Position numbers and translations under genes: made by a program | NCBI RefSeq assembly: GCF_006539725.1 | Contig: NZ_BJNO01000034.1 | Location: 1-34,242 of the forward strand | Origin: Klebsiella terrigena | GTDB taxonomy: Bacteria > Pseudomonadota > Gammaproteobacteria > Enterobacterales > Enterobacteriaceae | DNA length: 34,242 nucleotides | Direction of reading: 5' to 3' | Notes under the pieces: generated by a model | Databases searched by the model: none | What the model was told of the DNA's origin: nothing | The model's input: only the letters and a program-made list of their open reading frames with translations | Shown here: positions 1 to 8,491 of the stretch, piece after piece | Layout: each line of letters begins with the position of its first letter | Position numbering within the stretch: position 1 is the first letter of the stretch

Positions 1-7
1 GAAAATT

Positions 8-30
8 AAGCCTGCTTAACCAGCAGGCTT
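8..30. other. Perfect 9-bp hairpin upstream of tRNA-Trp
   Basis: AAGCCTGCT and AGCAGGCTT form a perfect inverted repeat around a 5-base loop. No T-run follows on the + strand; on the - strand a short AATTTTC follows, so it could be a weak terminator for something entering from the right or a processing hairpin in a tRNA transcript. In E. coli an aspT tRNA lies just upstream of trpT, but the window starts too late to see it. Confidence 0.4.
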
Positions 31-47
31 AATAATAAGCAGTATTT

Positions 48-123
48 AGGGGCGTAGCTCAGTTGGTAGAGCACCGGTCTCCAAAACCGGGTGTCGCGAG
101 TTCGAGTCTCTCCGCCCCTGCCA
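48..123 (+). tRNA. trpT: tRNA-Trp, anticodon CCA
   Basis: The 76 bases fold as a full cloverleaf: acceptor AGGGGCG pairs with CGCCCCT, the anticodon CCA is at 81-83, the T-loop is TTCGAGT, and the CCA end is encoded. It decodes UGG. The D-stem has a C11-G24 pair where E. coli tRNA-Trp (from memory) has U11-G24. The T-stem has a C50/T64 mismatch, an unusual non-pair. It sits directly before a strong terminator, so it is the last gene of its transcript. Confidence 0.98.
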
Positions 124-130
124 TATAATA

Positions 131-159
131 ATCCTTTGCTTCGGCAAAGGATTTTTTTT
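131..159 (+). terminator. Rho-independent terminator of the tRNA-Trp transcript
   Basis: ATCCTTTGC and GCAAAGGAT form a 9-bp stem around a TTCG tetraloop, followed by a run of eight T. It lies eight bases after the tRNA 3' end. Confidence 0.93.
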
Positions 160-217
160 GCCTGTAATTCACTGGCGTTACAATCACTCAACGCTCTCCG
201 TCCCTGGAGAGATGTGC

Positions 218-1039
218 TTATTCCAGAATGCTGGTTTTTAGAATCTCACGGATCTGCGCCTGTTTATCACTGTTTTGCAACCAGATGGCGTACAGTGGGC
301 GTGAAAGCGTGGTGCCATCCGTTACCGGGTAAAGCGCGCTCTTACCCTTTGCCCAGTGCGTTGGTAGCCACGTGCAGCCATTGAGAGGAGCGAGCTGCTG
401 ATACGCCAGCTCAGCGGAACTGGTGGTGAGCAACGGTACGTCATCACTGCCAATCAACCCGACTTCATTTTGTTGAAAGTCCGGACCCCATTCCAGTCGC
501 AGGTAGTTCAATTCGCTTTTATTTTTAACCGGCACAGCGCAATAAAGGGTTAGGGTGAAATTACCAAGCAACTGGCTACTTAACTCATCCATCTTCGGCG
601 ATTCTGTCGTGATCAGCAGGTCAAGCTGCCGTTCATGCAGCTGTTTGACCAGCGACTGACGCTGGGCAATACGGGCCTCGAACTGCAGGTCATAGGGCTC
701 CCTGTACAGTTTCCCCAGCCATCCGTTAAGCATGCACTCCCAAAGAGATGCGCTGCCGCCAATCGAAAACTCATTGTGTCGGGCGGAGTTGGCAACCTCT
801 TTACGCGCCGCCTGCCAGGTATTCATCAGGGTTTCAGCGTAGGGCAGCAGCTTCTCTCCGGCTGGGGTCAAACGGATATTGTTGCGATGACGGGTAAAAA
901 GGTTAACGCCAAGCTGATTCTCCAGCTGACGAATACGAAAGCTAACCGCTGACTGCGTCAGGTAAAGCGCCTCCGCTGCTCGCCCAAAGTGGCGAGTTCT
1001 GCTCACCTCAAGGAAAGTTTTGAGCAATTCCGTATCCAC
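218..1039 (-). CDS. hdfR: LysR-family regulator HdfR
   Basis: This 273-residue protein is a LysR-type transcription factor. The N-terminal winged helix-turn-helix (about residues 1-60) contains the LysR signature [20 protein letters not shown], and the rest is the effector-binding domain. In E. coli HdfR represses the flagellar master operon flhDC and is itself repressed by H-NS. The start is a GTG at 1039 giving MDTELLKTF, with GGAG about seven bases upstream, which matches the E. coli start. The length is slightly below the E. coli protein as I remember it. It is divergent from maoP, as in E. coli. Assignment rests on sequence recognition plus gene order. Confidence 0.95.
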   Translation of the reverse strand: MDTELLKTFLEVSRTRHFGRAAEALYLTQSAVSFRIRQLENQLGVNLFTRHRNNIRLTPAGEKLLPYAETLMNTWQAARKEVANSARHNEFSIGGSASLWECMLNGWLGKLYREPYDLQFEARIAQRQSLVKQLHERQLDLLITTESPKMDELSSQLLGNFTLTLYCAVPVKNKSELNYLRLEWGPDFQQNEVGLIGSDDVPLLTTSSAELAYQQLAPLNGCTWLPTHWAKGKSALYPVTDGTTLSRPLYAIWLQNSDKQAQIREILKTSILE

Positions 1040-1157
1040 ACTCTTCTCCGCAAAATTATTTGTCGTAATGATTTAAATCTTTTGTTTTACACTCTGTCAA
1101 GCGTAACTAATACTCCGCGCCATAAATAGCTCGGCCAAAGAATCAGGAGCGTGTAGG

Positions 1158-1496
1158 ATGGCGGAAAGCTTTATGACGACTAATCGTTTTTTCGATAATA
1201 AAAATTATCCGCGCGGGTTCTCCCGTCATGGTGATTTCACCATCAAAGAGGCGCAACTGCTGGAACAGCATGGTTATGCCTTTAACGAACTGGAACTGGG
1301 TAAACGCGAACCTGTCACTGAAGATGAAAAACAGTTTGTTTCGGTATGCCGCGGCGAACGTGAGCCGGTAACCGAAGTAGAGCGTGTGTGGATTAAGTAC
1401 ATGGCGCGTATTAAGCGGCCAAAGCGTTTCCATACGCTCTCCGGCGGTAAACCGCAGGTAGAAGGCGCTGAAGATTACACAGAAAGCGATGATTAA
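1158..1496 (+). CDS. maoP: Ori-macrodomain protein MaoP (YifE)
   Basis: This 112-residue acidic-tailed protein matches E. coli MaoP (formerly YifE) along its whole length, including the core [16 protein letters not shown] and the ending AEDYTESDD. MaoP acts with the cis site maoS to organise the Ori macrodomain of the E. coli chromosome. The ATG at 1158 is preceded by AGGAGCG. A short terminator follows immediately. The protein has no enzyme motif I can point to. In E. coli maoS lies near this gene, but I could not identify a maoS copy here. Confidence 0.95.
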   Translation: MAESFMTTNRFFDNKNYPRGFSRHGDFTIKEAQLLEQHGYAFNELELGKREPVTEDEKQFVSVCRGEREPVTEVERVWIKYMARIKRPKRFHTLSGGKPQVEGAEDYTESDD

Positions 1497-1500
1497 GAAA

Positions 1501-1521
1501 AAGGGCGAAAGCCCTTTTTTT
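1501..1521 (+). terminator. Terminator shared by maoP and yifB
   Basis: AAGGGC and GCCCTT pair around GAAA, followed by T residues. The other strand is A-rich before the stem (AAGAAAAAGGGC), so the hairpin can work in both directions. It overlaps the yifB stop codon, so the two convergent genes share it. Confidence 0.85.
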
Positions 1522-3040
1522 ATGGCATAAGCTTTTGCAGATGGTTCAACATCCGGTCTATCGCCCGATAGCCTAGCGCCTCCTGCAGATGATGGCGTTC
1601 TATACGCGGATCGTCCTTTATATCGGCAATCGTCCTCGCCACTTTAAGCAGCCGTTGCCAGGCCCGTATAGAGAGACCCAGCTGCGTCAGGGTCTGTTCA
1701 AGCCAGATGGCATCGTTCTTATTCAACGCGCACCAGGTTTTCATCTCATTATTGTCTAAATCAGCGTTGAGCTTATTCTGTCGGGCCAGTTGCCTCTCGC
1801 GCGTAGCAAGAACCCGCCTGCGTACCGTCGCGCTGTCTTCTCCACCACCGCCTTGCTGGCTGAGTACTCCGGGCGGCGGTAGCGGTATTTCCAAAGAGAG
1901 ATCGAAGCGATCAAGGAAGGGGCCGGACAGCCGCCCCAGATAGCGTAGCGTCTGCTCGGGAGAAGCGCGATTGTGATGACCCTGATAATGTCCGGTTGGG
2001 CTGGGATTCATGGCCGCAATCAGCTGGAAATGCGCCGGATAGTCAATTTTCGCCCGGGTGCGAGAAATATGTATTTTCCCCGATTCAATTGGCTCGCGCA
2101 GGGCATCCAACACTCTGCGTTCAAACTCCGGCAGCTCGTCAAGAAACAGCACCCCATTATGGGCCAGTGAGATCTCGCCAGGCGCAGGTATAGCGCCACC
2201 GCCGACCATAGCCGCGACCGAGGCGCTGTGATGCGGGGCGCGAAACGGCCTGTGGCGCCAGCGGGTGGTCGCGTAGTTGGTGCTCACCAGACTGAGAATA
2301 GCAGCGCTTTCAAGCGCCTCCTGATTGCTTAGCGGGGGCAGTAATCCCGGTAACCGACTGGCAAGCATCGTTTTCCCTGTACCTGGGGGGCCGATTAACA
2401 GCAGGTTATGCCCGCCGGCAGCGACGATTTCCAGCGCGCGCTTACCCTGCTGCTGGCCAATGACGTCGCGCAAATCGTGGCGCGTTTCCTGCGGATCTTC
2501 TGCTGCGGCTACGGGAGGGGAGAGCGGATGCTGTCCTGCCACAAAGGCGCAGACCTCCTGCAGGTGTCCGGCGATAAGGCAGTCGCTACCGCCAATCAGC
2601 CCCACTTCGGCAGCGTTATCTTCGGCAACAATAATCTGCCGTCCGGCCCTGATGGCCTCCATTGCGCTGGAGATAGCGCCGGGAACGCCGCGTAGGGCCC
2701 CTGTAAGCGCGAGCTCGCCGATAAACTCATATTGATTCAGTCCGGGAGCCTCTAGCTGCTCGGAGGCGACCAGAAGCGCGAGAGCGATAGGGAGATCGTA
2801 CCGCCCTCCTTCTTTTGGCAAATCGGCAGGTGCGAGGTTAATGGTGATTTTTTTCGCCGGGAAGGTATAGCCACTGTTAATGATTGCGCTGCGCACCCGG
2901 TCACGCGCCTCCCTTACGGTAGTTTCCGGCAGCCCAACCATAGTGAGTCCGGGAAGGCCGCTGCTGATATGAACCTCAATAGTAATAAGCGGGGCGCTGA
3001 TACCGAGAGCGGCCCGAGTGTAGACGATCGCGAGTGACAT
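1520..3040 (-). CDS. yifB: YifB/ComM-family AAA+ ATPase (Mg-chelatase-like)
   Basis: This 506-residue protein has the three-part layout of the YifB/ComM family. It has an N-terminal ChlI-type (Lon-protease-like) domain at about 20-140, an AAA+ core with Walker A GPPGTGKT at 217-224 and Walker B GVLFLDELPEF near 296-306, and a C-terminal Mg-chelatase-type helical domain. ComM relatives are branch-migration helicases that extend incoming DNA during natural transformation; the role in enterics is less clear. Start: ATG at 3040 with a strong AGGAGG five bases upstream. The length equals the E. coli protein as I remember it. The gene converges on maoP. Confidence 0.95.
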   Translation of the reverse strand: MSLAIVYTRAALGISAPLITIEVHISSGLPGLTMVGLPETTVREARDRVRSAIINSGYTFPAKKITINLAPADLPKEGGRYDLPIALALLVASEQLEAPGLNQYEFIGELALTGALRGVPGAISSAMEAIRAGRQIIVAEDNAAEVGLIGGSDCLIAGHLQEVCAFVAGQHPLSPPVAAAEDPQETRHDLRDVIGQQQGKRALEIVAAGGHNLLLIGPPGTGKTMLASRLPGLLPPLSNQEALESAAILSLVSTNYATTRWRHRPFRAPHHSASVAAMVGGGAIPAPGEISLAHNGVLFLDELPEFERRVLDALREPIESGKIHISRTRAKIDYPAHFQLIAAMNPSPTGHYQGHHNRASPEQTLRYLGRLSGPFLDRFDLSLEIPLPPPGVLSQQGGGGEDSATVRRRVLATRERQLARQNKLNADLDNNEMKTWCALNKNDAIWLEQTLTQLGLSIRAWQRLLKVARTIADIKDDPRIERHHLQEALGYRAIDRMLNHLQKLMP

Positions 3041-3393
3041 AGTGCCTCCTGAATGTGGGCATCATGTCGGCAACCCTGCTATTAGTCACCTACAGGAACT
3101 GTGCTTTACGCGCCACGTTCCAGATAATTCACCGCAGATCGTTACATACTTTTCGTTATTGCACCCGGCTCGCAGGTTGCCGCAAGGGCAGGACAGCATG
3201 TCGTAAAAAGCCATAGGGCAACGCGATAAATTGAAATATCTTCACTTTATATTTTTTCCATTAAAAACAATTGTTTTACTGGAAATCGTTAGCGTGATCA
3301 GAAAGCGAGCCATAAAAAAATCTTGTGTTTAACGTGACGTCTGTGGTAACTCTTTAGGTATTCCTTCGAACAAGAAGCCAGAAAGTACATAAA
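3041..3393. promoter_or_regulatory. yifB-ilvL intergenic regulatory region
   Basis: This 353-bp gap holds no gene I can support. The part near yifB supplies that gene's ribosome binding site. From about 3230 to 3330 it is very AT-rich and contains the 14-bp palindrome AAAACAATTGTTTT at 3264-3277. In E. coli this position holds an IHF-dependent, supercoiling-sensitive upstream activating region for ilvGMEDA. The palindrome lies roughly 90 bp before the predicted start site, which fits that model by position only. Confidence 0.5.
3323..3352 (+). promoter_or_regulatory. Probable ilvLXGMEDA promoter
   Basis: A -35-like TTGTGT (3323-3328) and a weak -10-like TAACTC (3347-3352) are separated by 18 bp. 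Starting near 3360, the transcript would reach the attenuator T-run after about 185 bases, close to the leader length known for E. coli ilvGMEDA. The -10 match is poor, so the placement is inferred mainly from leader length. Confidence 0.45.
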
Positions 3394-3492
3394 ATGACAG
3401 CCCTTCTACGAGTGATTAGCCTGGTCGTGATTAGCGTGGTGGTGATTATTATCCCACCGTGCGGGGCAGCACTTGGACGAGGAAAGGCATAG
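3394..3492 (+). CDS. ilvL: ilvGMEDA operon leader peptide IlvL
   Basis: The 32-codon ORF begins MTALLRVISLVV and ends ALGRGKA, and I recognise it as identical or nearly so to E. coli IlvL. Of its 32 residues, 5 are Ile, 6 Val and 4 Leu, with most clustered at codons 7-20 (including VVVIII). Ribosome stalling at these codons when charged Ile, Val or Leu tRNA is scarce prevents the downstream terminator from forming. It is a regulatory peptide with no other known function. Confidence 0.97.
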   Translation: MTALLRVISLVVISVVVIIIPPCGAALGRGKA

Positions 3493-3514
3493 AAATCAAG
3501 CCTTAACGAACTAA

Positions 3515-3548
3515 GACCCCCGCACCGAAAGGTCCGGGGGTTTTTTTA
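3515..3548 (+). terminator. ilvGMEDA attenuator terminator
   Basis: CCCCCG and CGGGGG form the outer stem and ACC/GGT an inner stem around GAAA, followed by seven T. It lies 23 bases after the ilvL stop, the standard position for the attenuator that couples branched-chain amino acid supply to operon transcription. Confidence 0.93.
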
Positions 3549-3579
3549 TAACTTAAAAATGACAGACGGGGAGCAGAGA

Positions 3580-3630
3580 ATGAATAACAGCATAAAATTC
3601 TGTTTCTTCCGATCTATGGCGGGGATGTAA
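3580..3630 (+). CDS. ilvX: Small protein IlvX
   Basis: A 16-codon ORF begins MNNSIKFCF, with GGGGAG seven to eight bases upstream, and stops two bases before the ilvG start. It matches the short E. coli peptide IlvX, remembered as MNNSTKFCFSRFRTGN, in length and first half. Its function is unknown; the spacing suggests that its translation delivers ribosomes to ilvG, whose own ribosome binding site lies inside this ORF. Confidence 0.8.
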   Translation: MNNSIKFCFFRSMAGM

Positions 3631-3632
3631 CT

Positions 3633-5279
3633 ATGAATGGCGCGCAGTGGGTAGTACATGCTTTGCGGACACAGGGAGTCGAGACGGTTTTCGGCTACCC
3701 GGGTGGCGCAATTATGCCGGTTTACGATGCGTTGTATGACGGCGGCGTGGAACACCTGTTGTGCCGTCACGAGCAGGGTGCAGCAATGGCGGCCATCGGC
3801 TATGCGCGGGCAACCGGTAAAACGGGCGTTTGCATCGCGACCTCCGGCCCTGGCGCAACTAACCTGATCACCGGCCTGGCGGATGCCCTGCTGGACTCTA
3901 TCCCCGTTGTCGCGATTACCGGCCAGGTGGCGGCACCGCTTATCGGTACCGATGCTTTTCAGGAAATTGACGTGCTGGGCTTATCGCTGGCCTGCACCAA
4001 ACATAGCTTCCTGGTGCAATCGCTGGAAGAGCTTCCGCGCGTCATTGCTGAAGCTTTCCTGGTCGCGAACTCAGGCCGCCCAGGCCCGGTACTGGTAGAC
4101 ATTCCAAAAGATATCCAGCTGGCAACAGGTGAGTTCGAACCCTATTTTTCCACGGTAGCCGATGACGTTGCTTTCCCTCACGCCGAGGTTGAGCAAGCGC
4201 TGCAGATGCTGGCTCAGTCGCAAAAGCCGATGCTGTACGTCGGCGGCGGCGTCGGTATGGCGCAGGCGGTGCCCGCTCTGCGCGAGTTTATTGCGGTCAC
4301 GCAAATGCCGGCGACCTGCACGCTGAAGGGGCTGGGCGCGGTTGATGCTGACTATGCCTATTACCTGGGGATGCTGGGCATGCACGGGACGAAGGCGGCT
4401 AACCTGGCGGTTCAGGAGTGCGACCTGCTGATTGCGATAGGCGCGCGTTTTGACGACCGCGTAACCGGCAAGCTGAATACCTTTGCTCCGCATGCCAAAG
4501 TTATCCATATGGATATCGATCCGGCGGAGCTGAACAAGCTGCGTCAGGCGCACGTTGCCCTGACCGGCGATCTCAATACGCTGCTGCCGGCACTGCAGCA
4601 GCCGCTGGCCATTGACGCCTGGCGTCAGCACAACGCGGAGCTGCGCGCTGAACATGCATGGCGCTATGACTACCCGGGTGAAGGTATCTACGCCCCGCTG
4701 CTGCTCAAGCAGCTTTCCGATCGCAAACCGTCTGACAGCGTGGTGACCACCGACGTGGGCCAGCATCAGATGTGGTCTGCACAGCATATGACCTACACTC
4801 GCCCGGAGAATTTCATTACCTCCAGCGGCTTAGGGACGATGGGCTTCGGTCTGCCTGCGGCGGTAGGTGCCCAGGTCGCGCGTCCGAACGATACGGTAAT
4901 CTGTATCTCCGGTGACGGCTCCTTCATGATGAATGTTCAGGAGCTGGGCACCGTAAAACGCAAGCAGCTGCCGCTGAAGATCCTGCTGCTGGATAATCAG
5001 CGTTTAGGCATGGTTCGTCAGTGGCAGCAGCTGTTCTTCCAGGAGCGTTATAGCGAAACGATCCTCACCGATAACCCCGATTTTGTCACTTTGGCCAGCG
5101 CCTTCGGCATTCCTGGCCAACATATCACCCGTAAAGACCAGGTTGAAGCGGCTCTCGACACCATGCTTTCGAGCCAGGGGCCATACCTGCTTCATGTCTC
5201 AATTGATGAACTTGAGAATGTCTGGCCGTTGGTGCCGCCCGGCGCCAGTAACTCAGAAATGCTGGAGAAATTATCATGA
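3633..5279 (+). CDS. ilvG: Acetolactate synthase II large subunit, intact
   Basis: IlvG is the catalytic subunit of the valine-insensitive acetohydroxyacid synthase II. It condenses pyruvate with pyruvate or 2-oxobutyrate, the first common step to valine/leucine and isoleucine. The 548 residues show the thiamine-diphosphate enzyme plan: N-terminal Pyr domain with the catalytic Glu in RHEQGA (near residue 47), a central domain, and a C-terminal PP domain with the cofactor motif GDGSFMMN...LLDN. The frame is open throughout, unlike E. coli K-12, where a frameshift inactivates the gene. Its end overlaps ilvM by four bases (ATGA). Confidence 0.98.
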   Translation: MNGAQWVVHALRTQGVETVFGYPGGAIMPVYDALYDGGVEHLLCRHEQGAAMAAIGYARATGKTGVCIATSGPGATNLITGLADALLDSIPVVAITGQVAAPLIGTDAFQEIDVLGLSLACTKHSFLVQSLEELPRVIAEAFLVANSGRPGPVLVDIPKDIQLATGEFEPYFSTVADDVAFPHAEVEQALQMLAQSQKPMLYVGGGVGMAQAVPALREFIAVTQMPATCTLKGLGAVDADYAYYLGMLGMHGTKAANLAVQECDLLIAIGARFDDRVTGKLNTFAPHAKVIHMDIDPAELNKLRQAHVALTGDLNTLLPALQQPLAIDAWRQHNAELRAEHAWRYDYPGEGIYAPLLLKQLSDRKPSDSVVTTDVGQHQMWSAQHMTYTRPENFITSSGLGTMGFGLPAAVGAQVARPNDTVICISGDGSFMMNVQELGTVKRKQLPLKILLLDNQRLGMVRQWQQLFFQERYSETILTDNPDFVTLASAFGIPGQHITRKDQVEAALDTMLSSQGPYLLHVSIDELENVWPLVPPGASNSEMLEKLS

Positions 5280-5533
5280 TGCAACATCAGGTCGCCTTGC
5301 AGGCCCGCTCCAACCCGGAAACCTTAGAGCGCGTGCTGCGCGTAGTGCGCCATCGTGGCTTTCAGATTTGCGCCATGAATATGGAGACCGCCGCGGACAC
5401 CCGCGATATAAATATCGAATTGACCGTTGCCAGCCAGCGGCCCGTCGAATTACTGTTTAGTCAATTAAGCAAACTGGTGGACGTTGCCTGCGTCGAAATC
5501 CAGCAACCCACATCACAACAAATCCGCGCATAG
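5276..5533 (+). CDS. ilvM: Acetolactate synthase II small subunit
   Basis: IlvM is the ACT-domain partner that activates and stabilises IlvG. The 85-residue protein starts [20 protein letters not shown], and the single ACT fold takes up almost all of it. Its ATG overlaps the ilvG stop, which suggests translational coupling and equal synthesis of the two subunits. It is two residues shorter than the E. coli form as I remember it. Isozyme II is not feedback-inhibited by valine, and nothing here suggests otherwise. Confidence 0.96.
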   Translation: MMQHQVALQARSNPETLERVLRVVRHRGFQICAMNMETAADTRDINIELTVASQRPVELLFSQLSKLVDVACVEIQQPTSQQIRA

Positions 5534-5549
5534 GCGCAAGGGAAGAAAA

Positions 5550-6479
5550 ATGACGACGAAAAAAGCTGATTACATTTGGTTCAACGGCGAGATGGTTCCT
5601 TGGGGAGAAGCTAAGGTCCACGTTATGTCGCATGCCCTGCATTACGGTACTTCCGTTTTTGAAGGCATCCGCTGCTATGACTCGCACAAAGGACCGGTGG
5701 TGTTCCGTCATCGTGAACACATGCAGCGTTTGCATGATTCAGCCAAAATCTACCGTTTCCCGGTTTCGCAGAGCGTTGATGAGCTGATGGAAGCCTGTCG
5801 CGAAGTGATTCGTAAAAACGGCCTGACCAGCGCCTATATTCGTCCGCTGGTATTTGTTGGTGACGTGGGCATGGGCGTAAACCCGCCAGAAGGATATACC
5901 ACTGACGTGATCATCGCGGCGTTCCCGTGGGGAGCCTATCTCGGCGCCGAAGCGCTGGATCAGGGGATCGATGCCATGGTCTCTTCCTGGAACCGCGTGG
6001 CGCCGAATACGATCCCGACCGCAGCAAAAGCCGGCGGTAACTACCTTTCCTCCCTGCTGGTCGGCAGCGAAGCGCGTCGACATGGCTACCAGGAAGGCAT
6101 CGCGCTGGACGTTAACGGCTACATCTCCGAAGGGGCGGGTGAGAACCTGTTTGAAGTGAAAGATGGCGTGCTGTTTACCCCGCCGTTTACCTCTTCCGCG
6201 CTGCCGGGTATTACCCGCGATGCCATCATTAAGCTGGCAAAAGATCTGAATATCGAAGTTCGTGAGCAGGTCCTGTCTCGCGAATCCCTGTACCTGGCGG
6301 ATGAAGTCTTTATGTCCGGTACCGCAGCAGAAATTACGCCGGTACGTAGCGTTGATGGTATTCAGGTCGGCGAAGGCCGCTGTGGCCCGGTGACTAAGCG
6401 TATTCAGCAAGCATTCTTTGGCCTCTTCACCGGTGAAACCGAAGATAAATGGGGCTGGTTGGATCAGGTTAATCAGTAA
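5550..6479 (+). CDS. ilvE: Branched-chain amino acid aminotransferase
   Basis: IlvE is the fold-type IV PLP transaminase that makes isoleucine, valine and leucine from their 2-oxo acids with glutamate. I chose the ATG at 5550 (MTTKKADYIWFNGEMV, 309 residues), as in E. coli; a longer in-frame start at 5484 lies inside ilvM and is unlikely. GGAAG precedes the chosen start. The PLP lysine is K160 in PTAAKAGGNYLSS. The protein is close to identical with the E. coli enzyme. An ERIC-type repeat begins just after its stop. Confidence 0.98.
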   Translation: MTTKKADYIWFNGEMVPWGEAKVHVMSHALHYGTSVFEGIRCYDSHKGPVVFRHREHMQRLHDSAKIYRFPVSQSVDELMEACREVIRKNGLTSAYIRPLVFVGDVGMGVNPPEGYTTDVIIAAFPWGAYLGAEALDQGIDAMVSSWNRVAPNTIPTAAKAGGNYLSSLLVGSEARRHGYQEGIALDVNGYISEGAGENLFEVKDGVLFTPPFTSSALPGITRDAIIKLAKDLNIEVREQVLSRESLYLADEVFMSGTAAEITPVRSVDGIQVGEGRCGPVTKRIQQAFFGLFTGETEDKWGWLDQVNQ

Positions 6480-6480
6480 A

Positions 6481-6576
6481 TACCCGACATATTTTAAGCT
6501 GCATGTGCTTTGGCTGCGCTCGTTTACCGCAGCCGACCGGAGATCCTCTCTCCTGCAGCCTGGACTATTTAGGGTA
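6481..6576. repeat. Shortened ERIC-type repeat between ilvE and ilvD
   Basis: The segment begins TACCCGACATA and ends in GGGTA, giving 5-bp terminal inverted repeats. The left arm (AAGCTGCATGTGC, then TGGCTGCGCTCG) and the right arm (TCCTGCAGCCTGGACTATTT) match the enterobacterial ERIC/IRU consensus as I remember it. At 96 bp it is about 30 bp shorter than the usual ~127 bp; the central palindromic core is missing or decayed. It lies within the ilv transcript, starting one base after the ilvE stop. Confidence 0.8.
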
Positions 6577-6638
6577 GATAAGCATAAAAGACGGGGCGAC
6601 ACGCAGCGCCTCGTTTAACAGACACTGGGAGTAAAAGC

Positions 6639-8489
6639 ATGCCTAAGTACCGTTCCGCCACCACCACTCATGGCCGTAATATGGCGGGTGCCCGCGCGCT
6701 GTGGCGCGCAACCGGGATGACCGACGCTGATTTCGGTAAACCGATTATCGCCGTTGTGAACTCCTTTACCCAATTCGTCCCTGGCCACGTGCACCTGCGC
6801 GATCTGGGCAAGCTGGTCGCCGAGCAAATTGAAGCCTCTGGCGGCGTTGCTAAAGAGTTCAACACCATCGCGGTGGATGACGGGATCGCCATGGGTCACG
6901 GGGGCATGCTTTATTCACTGCCATCCCGCGAGCTGATCGCCGACTCGGTAGAGTACATGGTCAACGCACACTGTGCTGATGCCATGGTCTGCATCTCCAA
7001 CTGCGACAAAATCACCCCAGGGATGCTGATGGCCTCCCTGCGCCTGAATATTCCGGTGATCTTTGTCTCCGGCGGTCCGATGGAAGCGGGTAAAACCAAG
7101 CTTTCTGACAAGATCATCAAGCTCGATTTGGTCGATGCGATGATTCAGGGCGCGGACCCGAAAGTATCCGACGAACAGAGTGACCAGGTTGAGCGTTCCG
7201 CCTGTCCGACCTGCGGCTCCTGTTCCGGGATGTTTACCGCCAACTCAATGAACTGCCTGACGGAAGCGCTGGGCCTGTCTCAGCCGGGCAACGGCTCCCT
7301 GCTGGCCACTCATGCCGATCGTAAACAGCTGTTCCTCAATGCGGGAAAACGCATTGTCGAGCTGACCAAACGCTACTACGAGCAGGACGATGCCTCCGCG
7401 CTGCCGCGTAACGTCGCCAACAAAGCGGCGTTTGAAAACGCCATGACCCTGGATATCGCCATGGGCGGCTCCACGAATACCGTACTGCACCTGCTGGCCG
7501 CCGCTCAGGAAGCTGAAATCGACTTCACCATGAGCGATATCGATAAGCTGTCCCGCAAGGTGCCGCAGCTGTGCAAAGTAGCGCCGAGTACGCAGAAATA
7601 CCATATGGAAGACGTTCACCGTGCCGGCGGCGTGCTGGGGATCCTCGGCGAGCTGGATCGCGCCGGTCTGCTGAACCGTGAGGTGAAAAACGTGCTGGGT
7701 CTGACCCTGCCGCAAACGCTCGATAGCTACGACATTATGCTGACCAAAGACGACGCGGTGAAAGAGATGTTCCGCGCCGGCCCGGCGGGTATCCGCACCA
7801 CCCAGGCGTTCTCTCAGGATTGCCGCTGGGATACGCTGGACGACGATCGCGCTGAAGGCTGTATTCGTTCTCTGGAGCATGCCTACAGCAAAGACGGCGG
7901 CCTTGCCGTTCTGTACGGCAATTTTGCTGAAAATGGCTGCATCGTAAAAACTGCAGGCGTTGATGACAGCATCCTCAAGTTTACCGGCCCGGCAAAAGTG
8001 TATGAAAGCCAGGATGACGCGGTAGAAGCTATCCTCGGCGGTAAAGTCGTCGCGGGCGATGTCGTGGTGATTCGCTACGAAGGGCCGAAAGGCGGTCCAG
8101 GCATGCAGGAAATGCTCTATCCGACGACGTTCCTGAAATCAATGGGCCTCGGTAAAGCCTGCGCGCTGATCACCGATGGCCGCTTCTCCGGCGGTACTTC
8201 CGGTCTGTCGATTGGTCACGTTTCACCAGAAGCGGCGAGCGGCGGCAATATCGCCCTGATTGAAGACGGCGATATGATTGCCATTGATATCCCGAACCGC
8301 GGCATTCAGCTGCAGCTGAGCGACGCCGACATTGCCGCACGCCGTGAAGCGCAGGAAGCCCGTGGCGATCTGGCCTGGACGCCGAAAGCGCGTGAGCGTC
8401 AGGTTTCCTTCGCCCTTCGTGCGTACGCTAGCCTGGCAACGAGCGCTGATAAAGGCGCGGTACGCGATAAATCGAAACTTGGGGGCTAA
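6639..8489 (+). CDS. ilvD: Dihydroxy-acid dehydratase
   Basis: IlvD dehydrates 2,3-dihydroxy-3-methylbutanoate or -pentanoate to the 2-oxo acids, the third common step of valine and isoleucine synthesis. The 616 residues match the E. coli length. Iron-sulfur cluster cysteines are visible at C122 (ISNCDK) and in [10 protein letters not shown] (C189, C192, C195). The C-terminal half carries the conserved [10 protein letters not shown] motif. The ATG at 6639 has GGGAG about nine bases upstream. The enzyme is oxygen-sensitive in E. coli. It follows the ERIC insertion and ends two bases before ilvA. Confidence 0.98.
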   Translation: MPKYRSATTTHGRNMAGARALWRATGMTDADFGKPIIAVVNSFTQFVPGHVHLRDLGKLVAEQIEASGGVAKEFNTIAVDDGIAMGHGGMLYSLPSRELIADSVEYMVNAHCADAMVCISNCDKITPGMLMASLRLNIPVIFVSGGPMEAGKTKLSDKIIKLDLVDAMIQGADPKVSDEQSDQVERSACPTCGSCSGMFTANSMNCLTEALGLSQPGNGSLLATHADRKQLFLNAGKRIVELTKRYYEQDDASALPRNVANKAAFENAMTLDIAMGGSTNTVLHLLAAAQEAEIDFTMSDIDKLSRKVPQLCKVAPSTQKYHMEDVHRAGGVLGILGELDRAGLLNREVKNVLGLTLPQTLDSYDIMLTKDDAVKEMFRAGPAGIRTTQAFSQDCRWDTLDDDRAEGCIRSLEHAYSKDGGLAVLYGNFAENGCIVKTAGVDDSILKFTGPAKVYESQDDAVEAILGGKVVAGDVVVIRYEGPKGGPGMQEMLYPTTFLKSMGLGKACALITDGRFSGGTSGLSIGHVSPEAASGGNIALIEDGDMIAIDIPNRGIQLQLSDADIAARREAQEARGDLAWTPKARERQVSFALRAYASLATSADKGAVRDKSKLGG

Positions 8490-8491
8490 TC

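Noticed and set aside
1040-1157. maoS, the cis site for MaoP
   Set aside because: The site is expected near maoP, but I do not remember its sequence reliably and no clear 17-bp palindrome stands out, so I do not annotate it.
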